Shown piece after piece: positions 29,917 to 38,710 of a stretch of 64,000 nucleotides of DNA (within the stretch, counting starts at the first letter, position 1; the number at the start of each line of letters is the position of its first letter). The notes under the pieces are model-generated. The model saw only the letters and a list, made by a program, of their open reading frames with translations. It did not search any database and had not been told where the DNA came from. A program made the translations under genes and the position numbers. The stretch is from Sporosarcina sp. HYO08 (GTDB lineage Bacteria > Bacillota > Bacilli > Bacillales_A > Planococcaceae): assembly GCF_001563475.1 (NCBI RefSeq), contig NZ_LPUT01000031.1, positions 1-64,000 on the forward strand, written 5' to 3'.

Positions 29917-30438
29917 ATGAAAATAAAGATCATGTGTATCGCTTTATTCATAAGTATGTTCGGATGGACGCTGACAGCAATCGTTGGGAAAGCCGACTCA
30001 AATGAATCGATAGAAGATCTAGAGCCTTTACTTTATGAAAGGCTAAAGTTTAAGAAGAACACCGATTATTTGCATGATCAAAAGAAAATAGAAATGAAGA
30101 ATACCATTCCCGTTCGGCAATTCGACATCCAATTTGATGGAAGTCAGAAGCTGCCGGATCGGAGCGATCGTTCTTATCTTTTTCAATCGTCAAATCGTGA
30201 AAAAGCAAGTACGGTGGCAGTCAAATCCCGGGAAATTGGGTTGTTTAAGAATGAAATCAATCTAAAGAAGAAAGACAGTGTGCAAATGCCGGCAGACGAG
30301 CCGGCTGGCACATCGATCAGAACAACGATCTTTATCGGTATGATTGTCATTGTGTTAATCGTCTTGTTTACATTTTTTATACCAAAATTGGCAGTGGAGT
30401 CCCGGGCTGCAATTAAAACAAGAAAAAGGAACCCTTAA
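29917..30438 (+). CDS. essA: T7SS membrane protein EssA (YueC)
   Basis: 173 residues. N-terminal signal/membrane segment (residues ~3-24), polar middle with basic and acidic clusters, and a C-terminal membrane helix (~135-155, TTIFIGMIVIVLIVLFTFFI) followed by a short basic tail. The position right after esaA and the topology identify it as EssA rather than strong sequence motifs. It is required for T7SSb secretion in staphylococci; exact function is unclear. Confidence 0.82.
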   Translation: MKIKIMCIALFISMFGWTLTAIVGKADSNESIEDLEPLLYERLKFKKNTDYLHDQKKIEMKNTIPVRQFDIQFDGSQKLPDRSDRSYLFQSSNREKASTVAVKSREIGLFKNEINLKKKDSVQMPADEPAGTSIRTTIFIGMIVIVLIVLFTFFIPKLAVESRAAIKTRKRNP

Positions 30439-30462
30439 GAGGAAGTGGGAGGGGAATAGACC

Positions 30463-30825
30463 ATGATCGCTTATTATATCAATCTGAAAGCAAAGAAGTT
30501 AAAAGAAATTGAACGACTCAATGCCTGTAAAAGTTCATTACAGTCGAAGCAAGGGGAATTTAATGACAATGAGCATAAATGCTTGGAACCAGAACTGACA
30601 ACGGCTACTTGGCATGGTCAGCATGCGTCTGAATTTGAAGATATACGTGAAGCCGGAATTCATACGCCTTATTTGGAAATTGCCGGTGCACAATTTGCGA
30701 AAGTCTATGATGCAATTGCCACAAAAATTGCAGCCCTTCAAGCTGAAGTCATTTCAATTCAGCAAACGATCGATCGTTTGTTGGCGGAACAGGCGGCAAG
30801 GAGGGCAAGGGCCACTCAATCATAA
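30463..30825 (+). CDS. LXG-partner protein, DUF5082/YwqH-like
   Basis: 120 residues, almost all helical, with coiled-coil character. It begins MIAYYINLKAKKLKEIERLN and has the WHG motif in TATWHGQHASEFEDIR, reminiscent of the WXG turn, then a long C-terminal helix. B. subtilis ywqH-ywqI-ywqJ has the same kind of gene just before an LXG toxin; such small helical partners bind the LXG domain and help deliver it to EssC. GGGAGGGGAA precedes ATG 30463. Function by family and context. Confidence 0.82.
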   Translation: MIAYYINLKAKKLKEIERLNACKSSLQSKQGEFNDNEHKCLEPELTTATWHGQHASEFEDIREAGIHTPYLEIAGAQFAKVYDAIATKIAALQAEVISIQQTIDRLLAEQAARRARATQS

Positions 30826-30843
30826 TGACGGGGAGGGGAAAAC

Positions 30844-31146
30844 GTGTCTACAGAAATCAAAGTGATCTATGCAGATGTTGAAAGCCAACTTGGTGAAATG
30901 AAAAGTGCGGTCGAAGCACTTAATCCAAAGGCAGAGCTGCCTATTACGGGAAATGTGCTTGATGTAGTGACCAAATTAACAACACTTTCTACACAGTTGG
31001 AAACGCTGTTGACGAAATACCAAGAAGTAGTGCAACAAAACATTCAAACAACTGAAAATTCTGTGCAGTTTTTGCGCGAATCGGATGAGGAAATTGGTTC
31101 GGGGATTGGCAGAGCTGTTTCTGGCGGCCCACGGCCAATCCGGTAA
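30844..31146 (+). CDS. LXG-partner protein, DUF5344/YwqI-like
   Basis: 100 residues, helical, starting at GTG 30844 with a GGGGAGGGG site 18 bases after the previous stop. The pattern EIKVIYADVESQLGEMKSAV and the C-terminal helix ENSVQFLRESDEEIG resemble YwqI (DUF5344), the second small partner of LXG toxins. It should form a complex with the DUF5082-like protein and the LXG domains of one or both toxins downstream. Confidence 0.8.
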   Translation: MSTEIKVIYADVESQLGEMKSAVEALNPKAELPITGNVLDVVTKLTTLSTQLETLLTKYQEVVQQNIQTTENSVQFLRESDEEIGSGIGRAVSGGPRPIR

Positions 31147-31265
31147 AATCATGCGGGTTTCTTCTTGGGGAGGGATTAGATGTTCAGTTACAGAAAGTTC
31201 TTTATAGAAAAAGAGAGTTGTCGGCTTGACGTCGGTCATATTTGGGGAATGGCAGGGCGATTGCT

Positions 31266-33008
31266 ATGAAAGTATTAGATGTCGATTTATTGCAAGAGGG
31301 AATTCAGAGAAATGTCGCTATGCTTAGTCGTCAGCGTCAAGAAATTGAAGCGATCTCTAGTACGATCAATGCGTTTGTTGCACTGGAAGAAGAGCTGAAG
31401 GGGCAAGGTGGAGATGCGATCCGGGCATTTTATGAAGAATGTCATTTGCCTTTTCTTCAATTTTTGATGACATTTCAGGGGAGCTTCACGCAAGTCTTAA
31501 AGTCTATGGAAGCGGCCCTTCGAGGGTTTGAACCGGATGCTGTTGGATTCATCCGAGAAAGCTTCTTGGAGAGGGAGACTGAACAAGGATTACAGCAAAT
31601 CGCGCAGCTCACTGAAAGTTTAACAGACGAAGCGAACAGTATAATGGATCAAGTTTCAGACATCGTTGCCTTGCCACATTTAGACGATAGCGAAGTGCAA
31701 GAGGGTGTCCGGCATGCTAAAATAAAGCGAGATGATACGAACACGGGGCTATACGAATTTGACGCAAGTCAAACATATGCCTTGACGACGATCGAGCAAG
31801 ACCTCGCCACAATGGAAATGTGGCTTTCGGAGCTTCAAGGTTTATTTAAGGAAGGATTAACAGGTGTCAATTTCTCAGCGGATCGCTGGGCGATGTTATC
31901 TGCTACCAATACATTATGGACAGATTTGATTCACCGCACAATGCCTTTAGGCAGCCTGCAATTAATGCAAGGAATAGACGGCTCGCCAGGCTTTCCATAC
32001 GTCCCGGCTACTGGAGGCCTGTTGGGTGTCAGTGCGTCATCTCAAGGAGAAGCCGTTGAAGGGAATGTCGGGGCTGATGTTGCCAAAGGAATTGGCGCAG
32101 GTCTTTTGGATGCTGGTAAGGACTTTGTATCAGGTATTTGGGATTTCGTTACCAATCCGAAAGAGTCGATTGAAGGCGTCGTCCATGCCGTCACACATCC
32201 GGTAGAAACGTATACGTATTTGAAAAATGCCATTGTTGAATCATATGAAAGAGATGTCATCAATGGTGATGCCTATTCACGTTCGCGTTGGTTTTCTTAC
32301 GCTATTGGCACAACAGTGGGTTCTGTCGTAGGAACGAAAGGTGCAGGGGCGCTTACTAAAACAACTGTGGCAGCGGCGAAGCCCGTATTAAAAACAGGTG
32401 TAGCAACTGCGCAAAATTCGATACAGTCATCAATGGCGCAGCTTCTTCCTTACGGTCCGCGAATGCAAGTAGCAATGCCAGGCGATGTACCTTTTAATGT
32501 GATGAATGGTCCTGTTATAAAAGAACAATTAATTTCCAAAGCGAAGGTCATTGAAGCTAAAGGTACGGGGAAAGTTGAAAACTTTGGAAAGTATTCAACT
32601 AAAATTGATGATAAAGTAAAAGTAATTGAAAAAGTGGATTTACCGAATTGGATTAGCGAGTCATTTACTGATGGAAATTATAGAACTGTAATGACAAAAG
32701 AAAATGTTACATTGTATAGAACTTACGGTGGTGGCGCAAAAATTGATGGATCATTTGTGTCTACTAGCCCAGCTGGAAATAGAATAAATGCAAAAATAAG
32801 TACGGCTCTAGTACCAGATTGGAAAAATTCCAGACAATTTGAAGCTGTTATTGAAGTGCCCGAAGGACAAATTCTAAATATTGGTAGGGTTGAAAAGCAA
32901 TTTACAAAAACAGGGGCATTATTAGAAGGGAATGGAGATCAAATACTATTACCTCAAGGATGGCCTTCAGAGTGGATTAAAGAGATAAGGGAAGTTCCGA
33001 GCCGATAG
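31266..33008 (+). CDS. LXG polymorphic toxin 1 (ART/TreTu-like C-terminal tip)
   Basis: 580 residues. LXG domain at ~1-205 (begins MKVLDVDLLQEGIQRNVAML), linker with glycine/alanine-rich membrane-active-looking segments (~250-400), pre-toxin PFNVMNGPV at ~409, and a separate tip at ~420-580. The tip has VTLYRTYGGGAKIDGSFVST and later GNGDQILLPQGW. A LYR arginine, an STS triad and a late acidic/Q segment recall R-S-E type ADP-ribosyltransferase folds (including TreTu-like toxins), but that is a weak call. ATG 31266 matches the start of the paralogue downstream. The tip and the next gene are clearly more A+T-rich than the LXG part, pointing to modular exchange. Confidence 0.82.
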   Translation: MKVLDVDLLQEGIQRNVAMLSRQRQEIEAISSTINAFVALEEELKGQGGDAIRAFYEECHLPFLQFLMTFQGSFTQVLKSMEAALRGFEPDAVGFIRESFLERETEQGLQQIAQLTESLTDEANSIMDQVSDIVALPHLDDSEVQEGVRHAKIKRDDTNTGLYEFDASQTYALTTIEQDLATMEMWLSELQGLFKEGLTGVNFSADRWAMLSATNTLWTDLIHRTMPLGSLQLMQGIDGSPGFPYVPATGGLLGVSASSQGEAVEGNVGADVAKGIGAGLLDAGKDFVSGIWDFVTNPKESIEGVVHAVTHPVETYTYLKNAIVESYERDVINGDAYSRSRWFSYAIGTTVGSVVGTKGAGALTKTTVAAAKPVLKTGVATAQNSIQSSMAQLLPYGPRMQVAMPGDVPFNVMNGPVIKEQLISKAKVIEAKGTGKVENFGKYSTKIDDKVKVIEKVDLPNWISESFTDGNYRTVMTKENVTLYRTYGGGAKIDGSFVSTSPAGNRINAKISTALVPDWKNSRQFEAVIEVPEGQILNIGRVEKQFTKTGALLEGNGDQILLPQGWPSEWIKEIREVPSR

Positions 33009-33017
33009 GAGGATAAA

Positions 33018-33293
33018 ATGGATAAGCAAAAGCAGTTAATCGAACAAATAAAAATAGTGATCAATTATCTTGAAAAAGATTACGGTACGGAAATCAATAG
33101 TGGGGTCTTACAACTTATATATATAAGATATAAAAATGCATTGGATATATTGAAAAATAATAAAGATATTAAAGAAATGAATATTATTGGCGGTGTACGT
33201 GCTTATATGGATAGTTATAGCGACTATCTAAACCCGTTACTAGAAGAACTGCATAAGGCTGAAAAAATAAATAAAGAATTACTATCACAATAG
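33018..33293 (+). CDS. Candidate immunity protein for LXG toxin 1
   Basis: 91 residues, helical and mildly acidic, starting nine bases after the toxin stop with an AGGAGG site. No domain is recognised. Position directly behind a polymorphic toxin tip, small size, similar A+T-rich composition and lack of a signal peptide support a cytosolic immunity role. A terminator follows at 33377. Confidence 0.65.
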   Translation: MDKQKQLIEQIKIVINYLEKDYGTEINSGVLQLIYIRYKNALDILKNNKDIKEMNIIGGVRAYMDSYSDYLNPLLEELHKAEKINKELLSQ

Positions 33294-33376
33294 TCTCCTG
33301 AAATTTAATAAAGTTTAATCGCATCTGGGCACCAACGTCATTCAAATACTCATAGTTGTTTTTGTCCAGTAAATTC

Positions 33377-33423
33377 AATATCCTTCTGATCAGCTATTAC
33401 GCTAGTCGGGGGATATTTTTTCA
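33377..33423 (+). terminator. Terminator after the first toxin-immunity pair
   Basis: AATATCC plus CTGATCAGC on the left pair with GCTAGTCGG plus GGATATT on the right around a TATTAC loop, followed by TTTTTC. A related ATATCTCCTTGATCGGTTGC string recurs at 33475 and ~36045. Confidence 0.7.
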
Positions 33424-33586
33424 AAAAGCGCTACTTTCCAAGATAAAGTTTTGAAATGGCAACGATTAACAAAATATCTCCTTGATCGGTTGCTATGCTG
33501 ATCAAAGAAGTCTACTAGTATTATGTTAAAGAAGATAAAAAGGACTTGGGTATCAATCATGTCGGGGAATTATGGGAGAGATACTT

Positions 33587-35422
33587 ATGAAAGTATTAGA
33601 TGTCGATTTATTGCAAGAAGGAATTCAGCGAAATGTCGCGATGCTTAGTCGTCAACGGAATGAAATAGAGGCAGTTTCTAATACGATCAGTGCGCTTGTT
33701 GCGATGGAAGAAGCGCTAAAAGGGCAAGGCGGAGATGCGATCCGGGCATTTTATGAAGAATGCCACTTGCCCTTTCTTCAATTTCTGATGACATTTCAGG
33801 AGAGCTTTACACAAGTCTTGAAAGCTATGGAAGCAGCCCTTCGAGGGTTTGAACCGGATGCTGCAGGCTTCATCCGAGAAAGCTTCTTGGAGGGGGAAAT
33901 CGAACAAGGATTACAGCAAATCGCACAGCTCACTGACAGTTTGACACTAGAAGCGAATGGGATTATGGATCAAGTTTCAGACATCGTTGCTTTGCCGCAT
34001 TTAGACGACGGCGAAGTGCAAGAGGGGGTCCGGCATGCTAAAATAAAACGAGATGATACGAACACGGGACTATACGAATTTGACGCAAGTCAAACATATG
34101 CCTTGACAACGATCGAGCAAGACCTCGCCACGATGGAAATGTGGCTGGCGGATCTTCAAGGGTTATTTAAGGAAGGATTAACAGGTGTCAATTTCTCAGC
34201 GGATCGCTGGGCGATGTTATCTGCTACCAATACATTATGGACAGATTTGATCCACCGTACAATGCCACTTGGCAGTCTTCAATCAATGCAAGGAATAGAC
34301 GGCTCGCTGGGCTTTCCATACGTCCCGGCTGCTGGAGGTCTGATGGGTGTCAGTACGTCTTCTGAAGAGGAAGCTGTTGAAGGCAATGTCGGCGCCAATG
34401 TTGCCAAAGGAATTGGCGCAGGCCTGTGGGATGCAGGAAAAGACTTTGTATCGGGGATCTGGGATTTCGTTACCAATCCCAAAGAGTCGATTGAAGGCGT
34501 CGTCCATGCCGTCACACATCCGGTAGAAACGTATACGTATTTGAAAAATGCCATTGTTGAATCCTATGAAAGGGATGTCATCAATGGAGACTCCTATTCT
34601 CGTTCGCGCTGGTTCTCATACGCGGCCGGGACAGCAGTGACATCCATTGTAGGAACAAAGGGCGCGGGCAACCTTGGAAAAGCAGGTGCTGTTAGGGCAG
34701 GGACTGCCATTAACAAAGGCACGGCAACTGTGCAAAACGCGCTACAGTCATCGGATTTGTTGAGGCTGATGCCTTACAATCCCCGCACGCAGTTTGCCAT
34801 GGCGGGGGATGCACCGGTGCCGTTTAATGTGATGAATGGGCCTGTTGTTAAAGAACAGGTGATTCAGCAGGCGAAGGCGATTGAATCTAAGGATATGGTA
34901 ATGGGTAAAGGAACTAAAATTGAGGTAGCTTATGGAACGCATATTGGTAGGGTAGGTAATAAAAAAGTATTACAATCGAATGTAAGATATAAAACAAAAG
35001 AAGGATATACCTATGAAACCAACGAGTTTGGCCGTATTGAAAGTGTTGATGCCGACTTACAACTTGGAAAAGGAAAAAGAAATCCGTATGCTCAAAGCAA
35101 TGTAGGAGAAACGGACCGCATTCGAGGTAATTACCCGGAGAGAGATGACGGTGGGCACTTAATTGGTAGTCAATTCAAAGGTTCTGGAGATATTGATAAT
35201 TTAGTTCCGATGAATTCACAAATAAATCAAGCAGGCGGAAAATGGCATCAGATGGAACAGGAGTGGGCAGCTGCCTTAAATAGGGAAGAAGGAAGTGCAA
35301 AAGTAAAAATAAAGCCTCAATACACTGGTAATTCTGCAAGACCAGATAGTTTCATGGTCGAGTATGCAATAGACGGCGGAAGGACAAAAAAGGTAACAAT
35401 AAAAAATCAAATTGGGGGTTAG
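33587..35422 (+). CDS. LXG polymorphic toxin 2 (DNA/RNA non-specific nuclease tip)
   Basis: 611 residues. Residues 1-~415 are nearly identical to toxin 1, including the LXG domain and PFNVMNGPV pre-toxin. The tip (~430-611) differs completely and has the pattern ERDDGGHLIGSQFKGSGDID followed by NLVPMNSQINQAGGKWHQME, the signature of Endonuclease_NS_2-type nucleases (catalytic histidine in GGHL, Asn in the metal loop), as in B. subtilis YeeF-type toxins. ATG 33587 has GGGAGAG upstream. Secreted via the T7SS, it would degrade DNA or RNA in competitor cells. Confidence 0.9.
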   Translation: MKVLDVDLLQEGIQRNVAMLSRQRNEIEAVSNTISALVAMEEALKGQGGDAIRAFYEECHLPFLQFLMTFQESFTQVLKAMEAALRGFEPDAAGFIRESFLEGEIEQGLQQIAQLTDSLTLEANGIMDQVSDIVALPHLDDGEVQEGVRHAKIKRDDTNTGLYEFDASQTYALTTIEQDLATMEMWLADLQGLFKEGLTGVNFSADRWAMLSATNTLWTDLIHRTMPLGSLQSMQGIDGSLGFPYVPAAGGLMGVSTSSEEEAVEGNVGANVAKGIGAGLWDAGKDFVSGIWDFVTNPKESIEGVVHAVTHPVETYTYLKNAIVESYERDVINGDSYSRSRWFSYAAGTAVTSIVGTKGAGNLGKAGAVRAGTAINKGTATVQNALQSSDLLRLMPYNPRTQFAMAGDAPVPFNVMNGPVVKEQVIQQAKAIESKDMVMGKGTKIEVAYGTHIGRVGNKKVLQSNVRYKTKEGYTYETNEFGRIESVDADLQLGKGKRNPYAQSNVGETDRIRGNYPERDDGGHLIGSQFKGSGDIDNLVPMNSQINQAGGKWHQMEQEWAAALNREEGSAKVKIKPQYTGNSARPDSFMVEYAIDGGRTKKVTIKNQIGG

Positions 35423-35429
35423 TAAAATT

Positions 35430-35909
35430 ATGGAACAACAGATGGACCAGTTATACCCTGCGATAGCAGAACATGTTTTAGATATGATACCTGAAGATGA
35501 ATGGTATGAGATTTACTTGTATGCCGAAATATTAGATGGTTCTAGGGAAGTATACTTTTATTTTAATACCTCCGAGAATGAGGATTTTATATATTCACAT
35601 GATATACCTGAAGAATATAATGTAAGTGAAAAAATTTATGATGATTTATTGTTAGAACTACAAGAGAAATTTAATGAATTAAGAAAAATATTTATTGAGA
35701 ATGGTCAAGAGCCTTGGACAAATTTAACCCTAATTTTAAGATACCCAGGAAAGATAAAAATTCATTATGATTATGAGGATGTAATAAATTCATCAATTTC
35801 TTCGACTGAACGTCAAATGATTTTTGAATATCAATTTTTAGGATTACTACCTCAAAATGAGAGGAACAGAAAGTTTGTACAGGATTATGTAAATAGTAAA
35901 AATAAGTAA
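35430..35909 (+). CDS. Immunity protein, YezG/DUF600 family
   Basis: 159 residues. DQLYPAIAEHVLDMIPEDEW at the N-terminus and the central ILDGSREVYFYFN / LILRYPGKIKIHYDYED are family marks of YezG (DUF600), the known immunity protein for YeeF nuclease toxin in B. subtilis. Strongly acidic, as expected for inhibitors of nucleases. It starts eight bases after the toxin stop; the GGGGG run that crosses the toxin end acts as its ribosome binding site. Confidence 0.88.
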   Translation: MEQQMDQLYPAIAEHVLDMIPEDEWYEIYLYAEILDGSREVYFYFNTSENEDFIYSHDIPEEYNVSEKIYDDLLLELQEKFNELRKIFIENGQEPWTNLTLILRYPGKIKIHYDYEDVINSSISSTERQMIFEYQFLGLLPQNERNRKFVQDYVNSKNK

Positions 35910-36001
35910 TGAGGAAAGGAACCTCTAAAACTAAAGTCTCGCTAGTAGTTTTGCGTAAATGACTTCCAATCCTTTCAACTATGGTCATATTTAGTACTAG
36001 T

Positions 36002-36032
36002 AACGAGACAAACACAACATCTCGTTTGTTTT
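36002..36032 (+). terminator. Candidate terminator after the second toxin-immunity pair
   Basis: AACGAGA / TCTCGTT arms separated by an 11-base loop, then TGTTTTAA. Confidence 0.55.
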
Positions 36033-36067
36033 AACAATCATTAGAATATCTCCTTGATTAGTTGCCA

Positions 36068-36126
36068 TGAACTGAACCCTAAAAAGGGTACTTTTTTAAA
36101 GTGTCCACTTTTTAGGGTTCAGTTCA
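36068..36126. mobile_element. IS3-like terminal inverted repeats without a transposase (remnant)
   Basis: TGAACTGAACCCTAAAAAG (36068-36086) is repeated in inverse orientation at 36108-36126, with only ~21 bases between. The right arm continues as GTGGACACTTT when read outward-in, the shape of IS3/IS150-family ends. No transposase is left and no clear target duplication is seen. It may be an internally deleted copy; it could now act as a bidirectional terminator between the toxin locus and the AI-2E transporter gene. Confidence 0.6.
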
Positions 36127-36165
36127 AATATACCATTCAAGGTTTCTTTTTTTATTGGAGGGGCA

Positions 36166-37209
36166 TTAGTAATCCACCTTGTCTTTTTGAATGGATTGTG
36201 TCTGATTTGGATCTTTGTCTGTTACATCGAGGATATCTAGCAGGAAGACAAACACCGGAATTCCGATGATCAAGCCCCAGACGCCAAAAAAGTTTTGCGA
36301 GAAGATCAGTACGATGAATGTATAAAAAACCGGCAAATCCGTTTTAGATGACATCAGCTTCGGATTTAAAATGTACGCTTCAATCGCATGGACAATCATA
36401 ATGGCGATGAGCAGGTAGATGACAGTCAAGAACCCGCCAATTGTCAGACCAATAATTGTGAGTGGAATCAGAGAAATAATGACGCCGGCGACGGGTATAA
36501 GTCCTAAGAAAAAAATCATAATCGCCAATCCAATAATTTGTGGGAAGCCAAGTACGATCAAGATAATGACAGTTAAAAATGTGTTGACAAGTGCAATGAT
36601 GAACTGTGCTTCGATCACTTTCCCAAACGTGCGTGAAAACTTTTTTCCGAAAAACTCAATTTCATAATAGAACGGAGCAATTTTACTGTTTTTAAATTTG
36701 CTTGTGAATTCGATTAAGCGTGGTTTTTCAAGAAGGAAAAACAAACTTAAAATCAAAGCAATGAGTACTTGGATACTGATCTTACTAATATCTGAAAAAT
36801 ACTTTAGTAAAAATGAAAAAGCATTTTCGATGTAAGCTTTGATCTGCTCACCGGAGATAATCGATTCGACAATACTAAGCAATGGATTTTCATGCGGTTG
36901 CGTGAAGAAATTCGTCATTTGCTTAATCAGTTGACTGATTTCCAATGTGATCAGCGGCAAGTATCTTACAAGCCCGACCGTCAATATGCCAACGATCAAT
37001 GTATAAAGCATTATGACAATTAGTTTATGATTAAGCCGAACCCGCTTCGCTGCAAAGTTGACGAGTCGATTCATTAAAAATGAAAAAATAAAAGTGAGTA
37101 AGAGTAAATTCATCATGCTTCTGACACTAAAAAGGATGAAGATAATCAACGCGAAAATAATAACTCGCTTTACTTCTTTTCTTTTGAAGAATTCTGTGAT
37201 TGCTTCCAT
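36166..37209 (-). CDS. AI-2E family transporter
   Basis: 347 residues with about seven or eight membrane helices. The C-terminal half contains IGLAIMIFFLGLIPVAGVII and IEAYILNPKLMSSKTDLPVF, which are diagnostic for the AI-2E/YdbI/PerM family. Members export small molecules or act as Na+/H+ antiporters; the AI-2 link is not general. ATG 37209 with GAGGGGC upstream is preferred over TTG 37218. Convergent with the toxin operon, separated by the IS remnant. Confidence 0.85.
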   Translation of the reverse strand: MEAITEFFKRKEVKRVIIFALIIFILFSVRSMMNLLLLTFIFSFLMNRLVNFAAKRVRLNHKLIVIMLYTLIVGILTVGLVRYLPLITLEISQLIKQMTNFFTQPHENPLLSIVESIISGEQIKAYIENAFSFLLKYFSDISKISIQVLIALILSLFFLLEKPRLIEFTSKFKNSKIAPFYYEIEFFGKKFSRTFGKVIEAQFIIALVNTFLTVIILIVLGFPQIIGLAIMIFFLGLIPVAGVIISLIPLTIIGLTIGGFLTVIYLLIAIMIVHAIEAYILNPKLMSSKTDLPVFYTFIVLIFSQNFFGVWGLIIGIPVFVFLLDILDVTDKDPNQTQSIQKDKVDY

Positions 37210-37357
37210 ATAAAACAATGCCCCTCATGTTGAATTTTCATTTAAAAAGTGGTTAGATTTCTACTATACTATTAGTATCTACTTGTCTGTTAAAGATTAC
37301 AAGGGAGAAGGCACCCAGAAAGTCTAATATTATTAGTGACAATCACTCATGCAATTA

Positions 37358-37458
37358 CACGCTTTCTTTCAAAAACATGCCCATCTTTTGAAAGACTTCT
37401 TCATTTATCGGCAGGGACAATTGAACAAAGCCGTGAATAAGACCATCGTATCGGATCA
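37358..37458 (-). pseudogene. Duplicated 3' fragment of the esterase gene (left copy of 101-bp direct repeat)
   Basis: These 101 bases match 38729-38829 with a single mismatch. On the minus strand they encode the C-terminal end of the esterase (GLIHGFVQL ... MGMFLKESV), with one Pro-to-Ser change and a stop (GTG TAA) directly after ESV. The intact esterase has extra residues LSIPTK there. The copy has no start and is a fragment. The rest of the 37219-37628 gap holds a candidate promoter but no gene. Confidence 0.88.
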
Positions 37459-37544
37459 AGATCGAGGAATCGGTCGAGGAGCTTTTTTGTGTTGGTATTG
37501 GCGGCTATGGCAAGAAAGCTCAAATGGATCCTATCCCAACATGA

Positions 37545-37574
37545 TTGGAAAAGAATATGGCTAGATTGTATAAT
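37545..37574 (+). promoter_or_regulatory. Candidate promoter of the Rpn-family gene
   Basis: TTGGAA (37545-37550) and a perfect TATAAT (37569-37574) with an 18-base spacer, ~55 bases before the start. Confidence 0.55.
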
Positions 37575-37628
37575 GTAAAGCAAGAAGAATTGACTGAAAG
37601 TATAGGTAGAGGAGGGAGAATATTATTC

Positions 37629-38645
37629 ATGAAGATACAAAATCCACACGATAAATTTTTCAAAGAAACATTAGGCAATGTATCGACAGCAAAGGATTTC
37701 CTCACCCATTACTTACCAGAAAACATCATGAGCGTCATCGATGTGGACACCTTAGATCCACAAATGGACAGTTTCATCAACGTAGAACTGGAAGAAAGTT
37801 TCTCTGATTTACTTTTCAAAGTCGATATTTGTAACAAAGAGGGCTATCTTTATTTTCTTTTTGAACATAAAAGTTACTCAGACAAAGGAATTGCATTTCA
37901 ATTATTAAAATACATGGTTGAAATTTGGGAAGCTAAAATGAACAAAGAAGAAGCGAAGGAACTGCCAATTATCATTCCGCTCGTCATTCACCATAGCAGG
38001 TTCAACTGGCGCATACCTTCTAATTTGGGCGCCATGCTAGATGGATACGAAGATCTTCCGGAAGAATTGAAAATTTATGTGCCAAACTTCGACTACTTAA
38101 TCTATGACTTAACCACCTATGACGACGAAGATATCAAAGGAAAAGCACAAACACGGATCTTATTGACACTTTTTCGAGATATATTCACGAAAGATAAAAA
38201 TGAACTTTTACAATCTATCCTGCGCTCTATCCACTACTTGAATGAATTGGAAGATAAGCAAACAGGCGTGGAATATTTTGAAACGATGATGCGATATATC
38301 TTTAGTGCCGCAAAAGACTTGACGAAAAAGGATGTGGAAAAAATCATCAAAAAATTTGAAAAGACCTATCCTGAAGGGAGTGAAATAGCAATGACATTAG
38401 CTGATATGTGGAGAGACGAGGGTATGCAACAAGGTATGCAACAAGGTATGCAACAAGGCCTGGAAATAGGTGGGACCAAAGCGTTGGCCAAAACAGCCAT
38501 TCGATTGTTGACAAAAAAATTCTATACTGTTCCTGAAGAGGTCAAAGAAGGGATCTTTAAGTTAGACACTATAGCTTTAGAGCTTTTAATTGATGATATT
38601 TGGGATTCTCAAACGGTAGAGGATATTAAGAAGTATCTTCAATAA
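37629..38645 (+). CDS. Rpn family recombination-promoting nuclease/putative transposase
   Basis: 338 residues. The N-terminus NPHDKFFKETLGNVSTAKDF and the core LFKVDICNKEGYLYFLFEHK (~65-84, with the D...ExK nuclease spacing) define the YhgA-like/Rpn PD-(D/E)XK family. E. coli Rpn proteins are DNA nucleases that raise RecA-independent recombination. The C-terminal part has three GMQQ repeats from a 12-base tandem. ATG 37629 has GGAGGGAG nine bases upstream; longer in-frame starts lack a site. The gene is flanked by a 101-bp direct repeat, consistent with arrival as a cassette. Confidence 0.88.
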   Translation: MKIQNPHDKFFKETLGNVSTAKDFLTHYLPENIMSVIDVDTLDPQMDSFINVELEESFSDLLFKVDICNKEGYLYFLFEHKSYSDKGIAFQLLKYMVEIWEAKMNKEEAKELPIIIPLVIHHSRFNWRIPSNLGAMLDGYEDLPEELKIYVPNFDYLIYDLTTYDDEDIKGKAQTRILLTLFRDIFTKDKNELLQSILRSIHYLNELEDKQTGVEYFETMMRYIFSAAKDLTKKDVEKIIKKFEKTYPEGSEIAMTLADMWRDEGMQQGMQQGMQQGLEIGGTKALAKTAIRLLTKKFYTVPEEVKEGIFKLDTIALELLIDDIWDSQTVEDIKKYLQ

Positions 38646-38665
38646 CAAACAGGCACCCAAATGCA

Positions 38666-38710
38666 ATATCCCCCTAATCGGCTGTGTTCCGGTTAGGGGG
38701 ATGTGTTTTA
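38666..38710. terminator. Terminator between the Rpn gene and the esterase
   Basis: ATCCCCCTAATCGG / CCGGTTAGGGGGAT stem with a short loop. It lies between two convergent genes. Confidence 0.75.

Noticed and set aside
36054..36269. 71-residue ORF over the IS remnant and the end of the AI-2E gene
   Set aside because: It crosses the inverted repeat and runs antisense into a real gene; no ribosome binding site.
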